The notes below the pieces were generated by a model that saw only the letters and a program-made list of their open reading frames with translations, made no database searches and was not told the DNA's origin. Positions 55,958-64,000 of a stretch of DNA of 64,000 nt are shown here, one piece after another (the first letter of the stretch is position 1; every line of letters starts with the position of its first letter). This DNA comes from Leptothrix cholodnii SP-6. Its GTDB lineage: Bacteria > Pseudomonadota > Gammaproteobacteria > Burkholderiales > Burkholderiaceae_C. The position numbers were made by a program, and so were the translations under genes. The stretch is taken from NCBI RefSeq assembly GCF_000019785.1, contig NC_010524.1:124001-188000 (forward strand), in the 5' to 3' direction.

Positions 55958-57088
55958 ATGACCTCTTGGCGCATCTCGGCCCTGGCCGATCGACACCGCG
56001 CGCTGGGCTCGACCCTGGCCGACTGGAACGGCATGGGCACGGCCTGGACCTACAGCTCCGACCTGGCCGACGAGCACGAAGCCATCCGCACCCATGCCGG
56101 CCTGATGGACGTGTCGGGCCTGAAGAAGGTGCACGTGATCGGCCCGCACGCCGAGGCCCTGATCAACCAGGCGGTGACCCGCAACGTCAGCAAGCTCTAC
56201 CCGGGCAAGTCGGTCTACGCCTGCATGCTCAACGAGGCCGGCAAGTTCATCGACGACTGCGTCATCTACCGCAACGGTCCCAACGCCTTCATGGTGGTGC
56301 ACGGCGCCGGCCAGGGCCACGAGATCCTGACGCGCGGCGCGGTCGGCCGCAACGTTGCGGTGCTGTTCGACGACGACCTGCATGACCTGTCGCTGCAGGG
56401 GCCGCTCGCGGTCGAGTACCTGAGCCGGCATGTGCCGGGCATCCGCCAGCTGCCGTATTTCCATCACCTGCAGACGACGCTGTTCGGCCGCCCGGTGATG
56501 ATCTCGCGCACCGGCTACACCGGCGAACGCGGCTACGAGCTGTTCTGCAAGGCGGCCGACGCGCCGACGATCTGGGACACCATCGTCGCCGAAGGCAAGG
56601 CGATGGGCATCGTGCCCTGCGCGTTCACCGCGCTCGACTGGCTGCGGGTCGAGAGCTGCCTGCTGTTCTACCCCTACGACAACTCCGACATGTACCCGAT
56701 GGACGGCGAGCCCATCGGCGACACGCTGTGGGAGCTGGGGCTGGACTTCACGGTGTCACCGGGCAAGACCGAGTTCCGCGGCGCGGCCGAGCACTTCCGC
56801 CTGCAGGGGCGTGAGCGCTTCAAGATCTTCGGCATCGAACTCGACAGCACCGAGGCGGCGCAGGCCGGCGATGCCCTCTACGACGGCGACACGAAGGTCG
56901 GCTTCGTCACCTGCGGCATGTATTCGCGCCTGAGCGGGCGCTCGATGGCGATCGCGCGCATGGACACGGCCTACGCCGTACCGGGCCGCAAGCTGGCCTT
57001 GCGTGGCGCCGCGCTGAACTGCGCCGCCAGCACCCACAGCCTGCCGTTCGACGACCCGCAGAAGACCAAACGCATGGCCAAGGATTGA
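55958..57088 (+). CDS. GcvT-family aminomethyltransferase-like protein
   Basis: A 376-residue tetrahydrofolate-binding protein of the GcvT/DMGDH fold. It contains AGLMDVSGLKKVHVIGPHAE, SLQGPLAVEYLSRHVPGI, ISRTGYTGERGYELFCKA and GLDFTVSPGKTEFRG. The RTGYTGE segment and following Glu are part of the folate pocket. In the glycine cleavage system GcvT moves a methylene group to THF; here, with no gcvH or gcvP, the protein may capture formaldehyde from the Dmm or Tdm reaction as methylene-THF. Genes downstream (purU, folD) finish the route. Its place in published dmm nomenclature (perhaps dmmD) is uncertain to me. Confidence 0.82.
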   Translation: MTSWRISALADRHRALGSTLADWNGMGTAWTYSSDLADEHEAIRTHAGLMDVSGLKKVHVIGPHAEALINQAVTRNVSKLYPGKSVYACMLNEAGKFIDDCVIYRNGPNAFMVVHGAGQGHEILTRGAVGRNVAVLFDDDLHDLSLQGPLAVEYLSRHVPGIRQLPYFHHLQTTLFGRPVMISRTGYTGERGYELFCKAADAPTIWDTIVAEGKAMGIVPCAFTALDWLRVESCLLFYPYDNSDMYPMDGEPIGDTLWELGLDFTVSPGKTEFRGAAEHFRLQGRERFKIFGIELDSTEAAQAGDALYDGDTKVGFVTCGMYSRLSGRSMAIARMDTAYAVPGRKLALRGAALNCAASTHSLPFDDPQKTKRMAKD

Positions 57089-57092
57089 GATC

Positions 57093-57956
57093 ATGACGAC
57101 TTCCAACAGACGCTATACCTTGTCGCTGTCGTGCCCCGATCGGGTCGGCATCGTCGCCGCCGTCAGCAACTTCCTGGCGCAGAACAACGGCTGGATCACC
57201 GAGGCCAGCCACCACGCCGAAACCGAGTCGCAGACCTTCTTCATGCGCCAGGAGATCCTGGCCGACTCGCTGCAGTTGAGCATCGACGAGTTCCGCACCG
57301 AGTTCGCCAAGGTGGCCGCGCCGTTCGAGATGAACTGGCGCATCTCCGACAGCGCGCGCAAGAAGCGGGTCGTGATCCTGGTGTCCAAGCAGGAGCATTG
57401 CCTCTACGACCTGCTCGGGCGCTGGCAGTCGGGCGAGCTCGATGTCGACATCCCGTGCGTGATCTCGAATCACGAGACCTTCCGCGGCCTGGTCGAGTGG
57501 CATGGCATCCCCTTCCACCACGTGCCGGTCACGCCGGCCACCAAGGTCGAGGCCTATGCCGAGGTCGAGCGGCTCTACCGCGAAAACGAAGGCGACGTGA
57601 TGGTGCTGGCGCGCTACATGCAGATCCTGGCGCCCGACCTGTGCGAGAAGTTCCCGGGCCAGATCATCAACATCCACCACAGCTTCCTGCCCAGCTTCGT
57701 CGGCGCCAAGCCCTATCACCAGGCCTTCAAGCGCGGCGTCAAGCTGATCGGCGCGACCTGCCACTTCGTCACCTCCGAACTCGACGAGGGCCCGATCATC
57801 GAGCAGGACGTGATCCGCATCGACCACTCCGACGTGCCCGAGGAACTGGTGCGCAGCGGCAAGGACGTCGAGAAGGCGGTGCTCGCACGTGGCCTGCGCT
57901 ACCACCTCGAAGATCGGGTGCTGATCCACGGCAACAAGACCGTGGTCTTCCGCTGA
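57093..57956 (+). CDS. purU: Formyltetrahydrofolate deformylase
   Basis: A 287-residue PurU that hydrolyses 10-formyl-THF to formate and THF. The N-terminal ACT domain (about 8-85) begins YTLSLSCPDRVGIVAAVSNF. The C-terminal hydrolase domain is like GAR transformylase, with VVILVSKQEHCLYDLLGRW, LARYMQILAPDLCEKFPGQI and INIHHSFLPSFVGAKPYHQA, plus the catalytic Asn/His/Asp region ATCHFVTSELDEGPII. It starts 4 bases after the GcvT-like gene. In methylotrophic and amine-degrading loci, PurU ends the folate oxidation route by releasing formate and recycling THF. Confidence 0.94.
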   Translation: MTTSNRRYTLSLSCPDRVGIVAAVSNFLAQNNGWITEASHHAETESQTFFMRQEILADSLQLSIDEFRTEFAKVAAPFEMNWRISDSARKKRVVILVSKQEHCLYDLLGRWQSGELDVDIPCVISNHETFRGLVEWHGIPFHHVPVTPATKVEAYAEVERLYRENEGDVMVLARYMQILAPDLCEKFPGQIINIHHSFLPSFVGAKPYHQAFKRGVKLIGATCHFVTSELDEGPIIEQDVIRIDHSDVPEELVRSGKDVEKAVLARGLRYHLEDRVLIHGNKTVVFR

Positions 57957-57965
57957 GGATCGGGC

Positions 57966-58871
57966 ATGGCGGCTCGAATCATTGACGGCAAGGCGCTGTC
58001 CAAGCAGTTGCGGGTGGGCTTTCGCGAGCGGGTGGCGCGGCTGGTGGAGCAGGGCGTGCAGCCCGGCCTGGCGGTGATCCTGGTCGGCGACAGCGCGGCC
58101 TCGAAGGTCTATGTCGGCAACAAGATCAAGGCTTGCGAGGAGTGCGGCGTGCGCTCGCTGCACATCGCGCTGCCGGCCGATGCGAGCGAGGCCGAGGTGC
58201 TGGCCACGATCGAGCGGCTCAACGCCGACGCCACCATCCACGGCATCCTGGTGCAGCTGCCGCTGCCGGCGCACATCCAGGTCGCCCGGGTGCTGGAGGC
58301 GATCTCGGTGCACAAGGACGTCGACGGTTTCCACCTCTACAACGTCGGCGCGCTGGTCACCGGCAACAGCATCTTCCCGCCGTGCACGCCCTACGGCGTG
58401 CAGCTGCTGCTCGACACCACCGGCATCGACGTGGCCGGCCAGAACGTGGTGGTGGTGGGTGCCAGCAACATCGTCGGCAAGCCGATGGGCCTGATGCTGC
58501 TGCAGCGCGAGGCCACCGTGACGATCTGCCACGCCCGCACCCGCGACCTGGGGCAGCACACCATCCTGGCCGACATCCTGATCGTGGCGGCCGGCAAGCC
58601 CGGCCTGATCGTGCCCGAGATGGTCAAGCGCGGCGCGATCGTGATCGACGTCGGCATCAACCGGCTCGACGACGGGCGCATCGTCGGCGACGTGTGCTTC
58701 GACGCGGTCAAGGAGAAGGCCTCCTGGATCACGCCGGTGCCCGGCGGGGTCGGCCCGATGACGGTGACGATGCTGATCGAGAACACGCTGCGATCGGCCG
58801 AACGCGCCTTCAAGGCGGTCGACAGCGACGAATTCCAGGACTGGGAGGCACCGACCGTCAGGTCACCTTGA
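57966..58871 (+). CDS. folD: Methylenetetrahydrofolate dehydrogenase/cyclohydrolase
   Basis: A 301-residue bifunctional FolD that turns methylene-THF to methenyl-THF (NADP-dependent) and then 10-formyl-THF. Signatures are ILVGDSAASKVYVGNKIKAC, GILVQLPLPAHIQ, DVDGFHLYNVGALVTGNSIF, VGASNIVGKPMGLMLLQREA and VPGGVGPMTVTMLIENTL. The catalytic Lys lies in YVGNKIKACE. It starts 9 bases after purU, making a GcvT-like-purU-folD unit which oxidises formaldehyde-derived carbon to formate. It may also be the cell's housekeeping FolD, since no other is visible, but a second copy elsewhere is common in such organisms. Confidence 0.95.
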   Translation: MAARIIDGKALSKQLRVGFRERVARLVEQGVQPGLAVILVGDSAASKVYVGNKIKACEECGVRSLHIALPADASEAEVLATIERLNADATIHGILVQLPLPAHIQVARVLEAISVHKDVDGFHLYNVGALVTGNSIFPPCTPYGVQLLLDTTGIDVAGQNVVVVGASNIVGKPMGLMLLQREATVTICHARTRDLGQHTILADILIVAAGKPGLIVPEMVKRGAIVIDVGINRLDDGRIVGDVCFDAVKEKASWITPVPGGVGPMTVTMLIENTLRSAERAFKAVDSDEFQDWEAPTVRSP

Positions 58872-58984
58872 ACGGCACGTGTGCATCCCGCCGCCGGTGC
58901 CTGCGCTGGCAGGGATGGATTGGCCCGGCGCGTACAGTCGATTCCCCTTGAATCCATCGGGCCCGCGGCGGTCCGCCGTTCACG

Positions 58985-61315
58985 ATGACATCGACACCTT
59001 CCTGGCTGCCGGCCACCCGACGCGGCTGGATCCTGTCTGGCCTCGCGCTGGGCCTGGCCGTGCTCGGCCTGATCGTGGCGGTGTTCTACGTGCAGTTGCC
59101 GTCGCTCGACAAGGTGATCGACTACCAGCCGCGCCAGCCGCTGCAGGTCTACACGCACGACGGCGTGTCGATCGCCCGCTTCGGCGCCGAGCGGCGCGAG
59201 TTCGTGCCGATCGAGCAGATCCCCGCGCGCATGCAGGAGGCCGTGCTGGCGGTCGAGGACAGCCGCTTTCGCGAGCACGGCGGCATCGACCTGCGCGGTC
59301 TGGCGCGGGCGGTGCTGTCCAACCTCAGCGGCGGCATGCGCCAGGGCGCGTCGACCATCACCCAGCAGGTCGCGCGCACCTTCTTCCTGTCGACCCGGCG
59401 CACGCTCGAGCGCAAGGTGAAGGAGGCGCTGCTGGCGCTCAAGCTCGAACAGCTGCTCGGCAAGGACCAGATTCTCGAGCTGTACATGAACCAGATCTAC
59501 CTGGGCCAGCGCAGCTACGGCTTTGCCGCGGCGTCGCAGACCTACTTCGGCAAGCCGCTGCAGGCGCTGTCGATCGCCGAGACCGCGATGCTGGCGGGGC
59601 TGCCGCAGAACCCGGTCTACGCCAACCCGGTCAGCAACCCGGAGCGCGCCCGCCAGCGCCAGGCCATCGTGCTGCAGCGCATGGTGGCGGTCGGCCTGAT
59701 CAGCGAGGCCGAGGCCGTCGCGGCCCGGGCCGAGAAGGTGCAGGTCCGCTCGCCGCTGGACGTCGACGTGCATGCCGAACACGTGGCCGAGATGGCGCGC
59801 CAGATCGTCGTCGAGCGCCACGGCGAGCAGGCCTACACGCAGGGCTACAAGGTGATCACCTCCTTGCGCGCGGCCGAGCAGCAGGCGGCCTGGCAGGCGC
59901 TGCGCCGCAGCGTGATCGAGCACGATCGCCGCCAGTCCTACCGCGGCCCCGAGGACCACGAAGACCTGCCCGACGATGCCGCCGAGGCCGAGGCCGCCAT
60001 CACCCGCGCCTTGAAGGAGCACCGCGATGACGAAGACCTGCGGCTGGCGCTGGTCGTGCAGGCCGGCGCCAAGGAGGTGACGGCCCAGCTGGCCAGCGGC
60101 GAGACCGTTCGCCTGGCTGGCGAAGCCTTGCGCTGGGGCCAGGCGGCGCTGTCGCCCAAGGCGAAGCCGGCGCTGGCGATCCGCCGCGGTTCGGTGATCC
60201 GGGTGCAGGCGACGTCGCGGCGCAAGGGCGCGCCGGCCTGGACGCTGGCGCAGTGGCCCGAGGCCGAGGCCGCCTTCGTCGCGCTCGATCCGCAGACCGG
60301 CCGGGTGCGTGCGCTGGTCGGCGGCTTCGACTTTGCGCGACGCCAGTTCAACCACGTCACCCAGGCCTGGCGCCAGCCGGGGTCGAGCTTCAAGCCGTTT
60401 CTCTATTCGGCCGCGCTCGAACACGGCGTGATGCCCGACACGCGTGTCAACGATGCCCCGCTCGATCAGGCCGGCGACCTGCCGTCGGGCTGGGACCCGC
60501 AGAACTCGGACGGCCAGTACGACGGTCCGATCACGCTGCGCCAGGGCCTGGCCCGTTCGAAGAACCTGGTGAGCATCCGGGTGCTGCAGCACGTCGGCGT
60601 CGGCCCTGCGCGCGACTGGGCCGCGCGTTTCGGCTTCGACCCGGCCCGCCAGCCCGACAACCTCAGCCTGGCGCTGGGCGCGGGCAGCACCACGCCGATG
60701 CAGCTGGCGCAGGCCTACGCGGTGCTGGCCAACGGCGGCTGGCGCATCGAGCCGGTACTGGTCGAGCGCATCACCGATGCGCAGGGGCAGGTGCTCTACG
60801 AAGCGCCGGCCCCGGCGGCGCTGGTCGAGGAACGACGCGCCGTGCCGGCGCGCAATGTCTTCGTCACCAGCAGCCTGCTGCAGGAAGTGACCCGCTCGGG
60901 CACCGCCGCCCGCGCCCAGCAGCAGCTGCAGCGGCCCGACCTCTACGGCAAGACCGGCACCACCAACGATGCGGTCGACGCCTGGTTCGCCGGCTTCCAG
61001 CCCGGCGTGGTGGGCGTGGCCTGGATGGGCTACGACACGCCGCGCAGCCTGGGCCAGCGCGAATCCGGCGGCGGACTGGCGCTGCCGATCTGGATCGGCT
61101 ACATGCGCGAGGCGCTGAAAGGCGTGCCGGTGGCCGAGCCGGGCGCGCCCGACGGCGTGACGTGGACCGGCGACGACTGGCGCTACGGCGAATGGGCCGA
61201 CGGCGGCCAGGTCGAGGGCATCGGCCTGCCGCAAGGCGTGATCGAGCAGGTGACCGAGCCGATCCGGGACTGGTTCAAGGAGCTGTTCGCGCGGCCCCGG
61301 GCGTCCGGCCCCTGA
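58985..61315 (+). CDS. mrcA: Class A penicillin-binding protein 1A
   Basis: A 776-residue bifunctional peptidoglycan synthase with an N-terminal cytoplasmic/membrane anchor (LSGLALGLAVLGLIVAVFYV). The glycosyltransferase (GT51) domain has the catalytic Glu91 in EDSRFREHGGID and RQGASTITQQVARTFFLS. A transpeptidase domain follows (from about 400), with PGSSFKPF (Ser-x-x-Lys), SKNLVS (Ser-x-Asn) and YGKTGTTNDA (Lys-Thr-Gly). It polymerises and cross-links peptidoglycan. Its length is close to betaproteobacterial PBP1A. The gene stands alone, 113 bases after folD, and meets nirD tail to tail. Confidence 0.93.
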   Translation: MTSTPSWLPATRRGWILSGLALGLAVLGLIVAVFYVQLPSLDKVIDYQPRQPLQVYTHDGVSIARFGAERREFVPIEQIPARMQEAVLAVEDSRFREHGGIDLRGLARAVLSNLSGGMRQGASTITQQVARTFFLSTRRTLERKVKEALLALKLEQLLGKDQILELYMNQIYLGQRSYGFAAASQTYFGKPLQALSIAETAMLAGLPQNPVYANPVSNPERARQRQAIVLQRMVAVGLISEAEAVAARAEKVQVRSPLDVDVHAEHVAEMARQIVVERHGEQAYTQGYKVITSLRAAEQQAAWQALRRSVIEHDRRQSYRGPEDHEDLPDDAAEAEAAITRALKEHRDDEDLRLALVVQAGAKEVTAQLASGETVRLAGEALRWGQAALSPKAKPALAIRRGSVIRVQATSRRKGAPAWTLAQWPEAEAAFVALDPQTGRVRALVGGFDFARRQFNHVTQAWRQPGSSFKPFLYSAALEHGVMPDTRVNDAPLDQAGDLPSGWDPQNSDGQYDGPITLRQGLARSKNLVSIRVLQHVGVGPARDWAARFGFDPARQPDNLSLALGAGSTTPMQLAQAYAVLANGGWRIEPVLVERITDAQGQVLYEAPAPAALVEERRAVPARNVFVTSSLLQEVTRSGTAARAQQQLQRPDLYGKTGTTNDAVDAWFAGFQPGVVGVAWMGYDTPRSLGQRESGGGLALPIWIGYMREALKGVPVAEPGAPDGVTWTGDDWRYGEWADGGQVEGIGLPQGVIEQVTEPIRDWFKELFARPRASGP

Positions 61316-61342
61316 GTGCCGCCGGATTGCCGGCCGGGTGGC

Positions 61343-61708
61343 TCAGACCGCGACCCAGATCTGCCGGTCCTGCACGCGCACCGGATAGGCGTTGACCGAG
61401 TGCTCGGGGGTTTCCAGGCATTCGCCGCTACGCAGATCGAAGTGGTGCTTGTAGATCGGCGAGGCGACGACGATGCGCCCGCCCAGGCAGCCCACCAGCC
61501 CACGCGAGAGCACGCCGGCCTGCGAGCCGGGGTCGAAGTTGTCGATCGCGAACAGGCGCTCGTCGTCGCTGTCGCTGCGGTCGAGGTGGAACACCGCCAC
61601 CTGCCGCTCGCCCACCAGGGCGCAGACGCCGGTGTTGGGAACGATGTCGTCGAGCGAGCACACCGGGCTCCAGGTGCTCTTGTCGAGGTCTTGCGTGTCG
61701 TGATTCAT
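61343..61708 (-). CDS. nirD: Nitrite reductase small subunit
   Basis: A 121-residue NirD of the Rieske-like fold that lacks the Fe-S ligands. It runs from STWSPVCSLDDIVPNTGVCA to YPVRVQDRQIWVAV, with the conserved GVLSRGLVGCLGGRIVVASP and IYKHHFDLRSGECLE segments. It supports NirB, the catalytic subunit. The gene starts 14 bases after nirB, the usual order. Together they make the NADH-dependent nitrite reductase used for nitrate/nitrite assimilation. The CxH...CxxH cluster motif of true Rieske proteins is absent, as expected. Confidence 0.94.
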   Translation of the reverse strand: MNHDTQDLDKSTWSPVCSLDDIVPNTGVCALVGERQVAVFHLDRSDSDDERLFAIDNFDPGSQAGVLSRGLVGCLGGRIVVASPIYKHHFDLRSGECLETPEHSVNAYPVRVQDRQIWVAV

Positions 61709-61722
61709 GGGGTGCTCCGGGG

Positions 61723-64000
61723 TCAGGCGGTCAGTTCGGCATCGGCCGCGCGGGCCTCGCGCTCGTCGGGCGTGGCGGGGCGGATCTGGCCGCGCTCCTG
61801 GATGAAGATGACGTTCGGGTCGGTGCGGTCGCTGTTGACGAACTGGCGGAAGCGCTTGCGCGTCTCGGGGTGGGTGACCGCGTTCTTCCACTCGCACACG
61901 TAGGTGTCGACCACGTTCTGCATGTCGGCCTCGAGTTCGGCCGCCAGGCCCAGCTTGTCGTGCAGGACGACCTGCTTGAGGTAGTCGAGGCCACCTTCGA
62001 GGTTGTCGCGCCAGACGCTGGTGCGCTGCAGGCGGTCGGCGGTGCGGATGTAGAACATCAGGAAGCGGTCGATGTAGCGGATCAGCTCCTGCTTCGACAG
62101 GTCCGAGGCCAGCAGCTCGGCATGGCGCGGCTTCATGCCGCCGTTGCCGCACACGTACAGGTTCCAGCCCTTCTCGGTGGCGATCACGCCGACGTCCTTG
62201 CCCTGCGCCTCGGCGCATTCGCGGGTGCAGCCCGAGACGCCGAACTTGATCTTGTGCGGTGCGCGCAGGCCCTTGTAGCGGTTCTCCAGCTCGATCGCCA
62301 GGCCCACGCTGTCGGCCACGCCGTAGCGGCACCAGGTCGAGCCGACGCAGCTCTTGACCGTGCGCAGCGACTTGCCGTACGCATGGCCCGACTCGAAGCC
62401 TGCGGCGATCAGTTCCTCCCAGATCGACGGCAGCTGATCGACGCGGGCGCCGAACAGGTCGACCCGCTGGCCGCCGGTGATCTTGGTGTACAGGCCGTAC
62501 TTCTTGGCCACCTGGCCGACCGCGATCAGGCCGTCGGGCGTGACCTCGCCGCCGGCCATGCGCGGCACCACCGAGTAGGTGCCGTCCTTCTGGATGTTGC
62601 CCAGGAAGTAGTCGTTCGAGTCCTGCAGGCCGGCCAGTTCCTTCTTCAGGATGAAGTCGTTCCAGACCGAGGCCAGGATCGAGGCCGCCACCGGCTTGCA
62701 GACATCGCAGCCCAGGCCTTTGCCGTGGCGGCGCAGCAGTTCGTCGAAGCTGCGGATGCCCTCGACCTTGATGATGTGGAACAGCTCCTGGCGCGAGTAG
62801 GCGAAGTGCTCGCACAGGTGGTTGTTGACCGCCAGGCCCTGCTTCTTCATCTCGGCCTTCATGACCTGCGTCACCAGCGGCACGCAGCCGCCGCAGGCGG
62901 TGCCGGCCTGGGTGCAGGCCTTGAGTTCGCCGATGGTGCTGGCGCCGCCGGCCACCGCCGCGCACAACTGGCCCTTGCTGACGTTGTTGCACGAGCAGAT
63001 CTGCGCCGAGTCCGGCAGCGCGTCGACGCCCAGTGCGGGCCTGGCCTGGCCGTCGCTGCTCGGCAGGATCAGGAATTCGGGCGCCTCGGGCAGTTCGATG
63101 CGGTTGAGCGCCATCTGCAGCAGCGTGCCGTATTCGGCCGCGTCGCCCACCAGCACGGCGCCCAGCAGGTGCTTGCCGCACTCGGACACCACCAGCTTCT
63201 TGTAGACCTGCTTGCGCTCGTCGTTGAACTGGTAGGCGCGGCTGCCGGGCGTCTTGCCCATGGCGTCGCCGATGCTCGCCACGTCCACGCCCATCAGCTT
63301 GAGCTTGGTGCTCATGTCGGCGCCGCCGAACTCGGCCGCCGCCTCGCCGGCCAGCTGCCGCGCGGCGACACGGGCCATCTCGTAGCCCGGCGCCACCAGG
63401 CCGAAGATCTGGCCGTTCCAGAGCGCGCACTCGCCGATCGCGTAGATGTCGGCGTCGCTGGTGCGGCAGCGGTTGTCGATCACGATGCCGCCGCGCGGGC
63501 CGACCTCGAGGCCGCACTGGCGCGCGATCTCGTCACGCGGACGGATGCCGGCCGAGAACACGATCATGTCGGTCTCGAGCTGGCTGCCGTCGGCGAACAC
63601 CATGCGGTGGCGGGCGGTTTCGCCGTCGACGATCTCGACCGTGTTCTTCTGCGTGTGCACGCCCACGCCGAGTTTCTCGATCTTGGCGCGCAGCGTGCGG
63701 CCACCGGCCTCGTCGACCTGCAGCGCCATCAGGTGCGGCGAGAACTCGACCACGTGGGTCTGCAGCTTCATGTCGCGCAGCGCCTTGGCGCATTCCAGGC
63801 CCAGCAGCCCGCCGCCGATGACGACGCCGCTCTTGGAGCGGCTGCCGCATTCGAGCATGCCCTCCAGGTCCTCGATGGTGCGGTAGACGAAGCAGTCGGT
63901 GCGGTCCTTGCCCGGCAGCGGCGGCACGAAGGGGTAGGAGCCGGTCGCGATCACCAGCTTGTCGTAGGCCAGCACCTCGCCGGCGGCGGTGGTGACGGTC
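61723..64000 (-). CDS. nirB: NADH-dependent nitrite reductase large subunit (5' partial)
   Basis: The visible 758 or so residues of NirB lack only the N-terminal FAD region; the gene continues past the window edge. The order is FAD/NAD domain (VVIGGGLLGLECAKALRDM, IYAIGECALW), two BFD-like [2Fe-2S] domains (QICSCNNVSKGQLCAAV with GTACGGC, and LGCDVCKPVAASIL), and a C-terminal sirohaem/[4Fe-4S] domain with SCVGSTWCRYG and GVSGCTRECAEAQG. NirB reduces nitrite to ammonium with NADH. It is probably also under nitrogen control, but its promoter lies outside the window. The type is assimilatory by composition with nirD. Confidence 0.95.
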   Translation of the reverse strand, partial: TVTTAAGEVLAYDKLVIATGSYPFVPPLPGKDRTDCFVYRTIEDLEGMLECGSRSKSGVVIGGGLLGLECAKALRDMKLQTHVVEFSPHLMALQVDEAGGRTLRAKIEKLGVGVHTQKNTVEIVDGETARHRMVFADGSQLETDMIVFSAGIRPRDEIARQCGLEVGPRGGIVIDNRCRTSDADIYAIGECALWNGQIFGLVAPGYEMARVAARQLAGEAAAEFGGADMSTKLKLMGVDVASIGDAMGKTPGSRAYQFNDERKQVYKKLVVSECGKHLLGAVLVGDAAEYGTLLQMALNRIELPEAPEFLILPSSDGQARPALGVDALPDSAQICSCNNVSKGQLCAAVAGGASTIGELKACTQAGTACGGCVPLVTQVMKAEMKKQGLAVNNHLCEHFAYSRQELFHIIKVEGIRSFDELLRRHGKGLGCDVCKPVAASILASVWNDFILKKELAGLQDSNDYFLGNIQKDGTYSVVPRMAGGEVTPDGLIAVGQVAKKYGLYTKITGGQRVDLFGARVDQLPSIWEELIAAGFESGHAYGKSLRTVKSCVGSTWCRYGVADSVGLAIELENRYKGLRAPHKIKFGVSGCTRECAEAQGKDVGVIATEKGWNLYVCGNGGMKPRHAELLASDLSKQELIRYIDRFLMFYIRTADRLQRTSVWRDNLEGGLDYLKQVVLHDKLGLAAELEADMQNVVDTYVCEWKNAVTHPETRKRFRQFVNSDRTDPNVIFIQERGQIRPATPDEREARAADAELTA

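Noticed and set aside
55958..57088. Glycine-cleavage T protein
   Set aside because: No gcvH or gcvP genes are near and the context is dimethylamine and folate C1 oxidation, so a glycine-cleavage role is unlikely.

Overview
The window is very GC-rich (by eye near 70%), gene-dense and heavily third-position-GC biased. The gene content (tandem LpxL-type acyltransferases after metK, dapF-DUF484-xerC, flhDC, amtB-glnK, nirBD, polyol ABC operon) points to a betaproteobacterium of the order Burkholderiales, plausibly near the Rubrivivax/Leptothrix group. The species cannot be fixed from the sequence alone. I see no tRNA, rRNA, CRISPR array, insertion sequence or phage gene.

Layout. 1-10.8 kb is mostly housekeeping: the end of an intradiol dioxygenase, a ProQ-family RNA chaperone, purT, two small unknowns, an AlkX/YcaQ-type DNA glycosylase, metK with a structured leader, two lipid A acyltransferases, dapF, a DUF484 gene and xerC. 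10.8-19 kb is a seven-gene minus-strand polyol operon (ABC importer, D-arabinitol/mannitol-type dehydrogenase, AraC regulator, xylulokinase) that fits D-arabinitol to xylulose-5-phosphate. 19.2-31 kb holds rlmI and then a metal-resistance island: a CzcI-like protein, a tripartite HME-RND efflux system with two extra periplasmic proteins, a Met/His-rich lipoprotein and a copper-type P1B ATPase. 31-34.7 kb has an ankyrin protein, a GlcG/HbpS-like protein, flhDC and a ketopantoate reductase. 58.9-64 kb has a class A penicillin-binding protein and the assimilatory nitrite reductase genes nirD and nirB (nirB runs off the end).

The centre of interest is 34.9-58.9 kb, a nearly complete methylated-amine catabolic locus. 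Tmm oxidises trimethylamine to the N-oxide. Tdm splits the N-oxide to dimethylamine and formaldehyde. DmmABC demethylates dimethylamine to methylamine and formaldehyde. GmaS and MgsABC move the methylamine nitrogen through gamma-glutamylmethylamide to N-methylglutamate. A GcvT-like protein, FolD and PurU can carry the one-carbon unit on tetrahydrofolate to formate. The usual four-subunit N-methylglutamate dehydrogenase (MgdABCD) is absent here. In its place are a single-subunit FAD amine oxidoreductase, its own ETF alpha and beta, an ETF-ubiquinone oxidoreductase, and two Hut-type genes (N-formylglutamate amidohydrolase and HutD). That set could be an alternative quinone-linked last step.

Regulation also ties the locus to nitrogen. 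tdm overlaps glnK in an amtB-glnK-tdm operon, and I find sigma-54-type -24/-12 elements before tmm, before amtB and before gmaS, that is, before three of the transcription units. A LysR gene and an XRE-cupin gene sit divergent from the remaining promoters.
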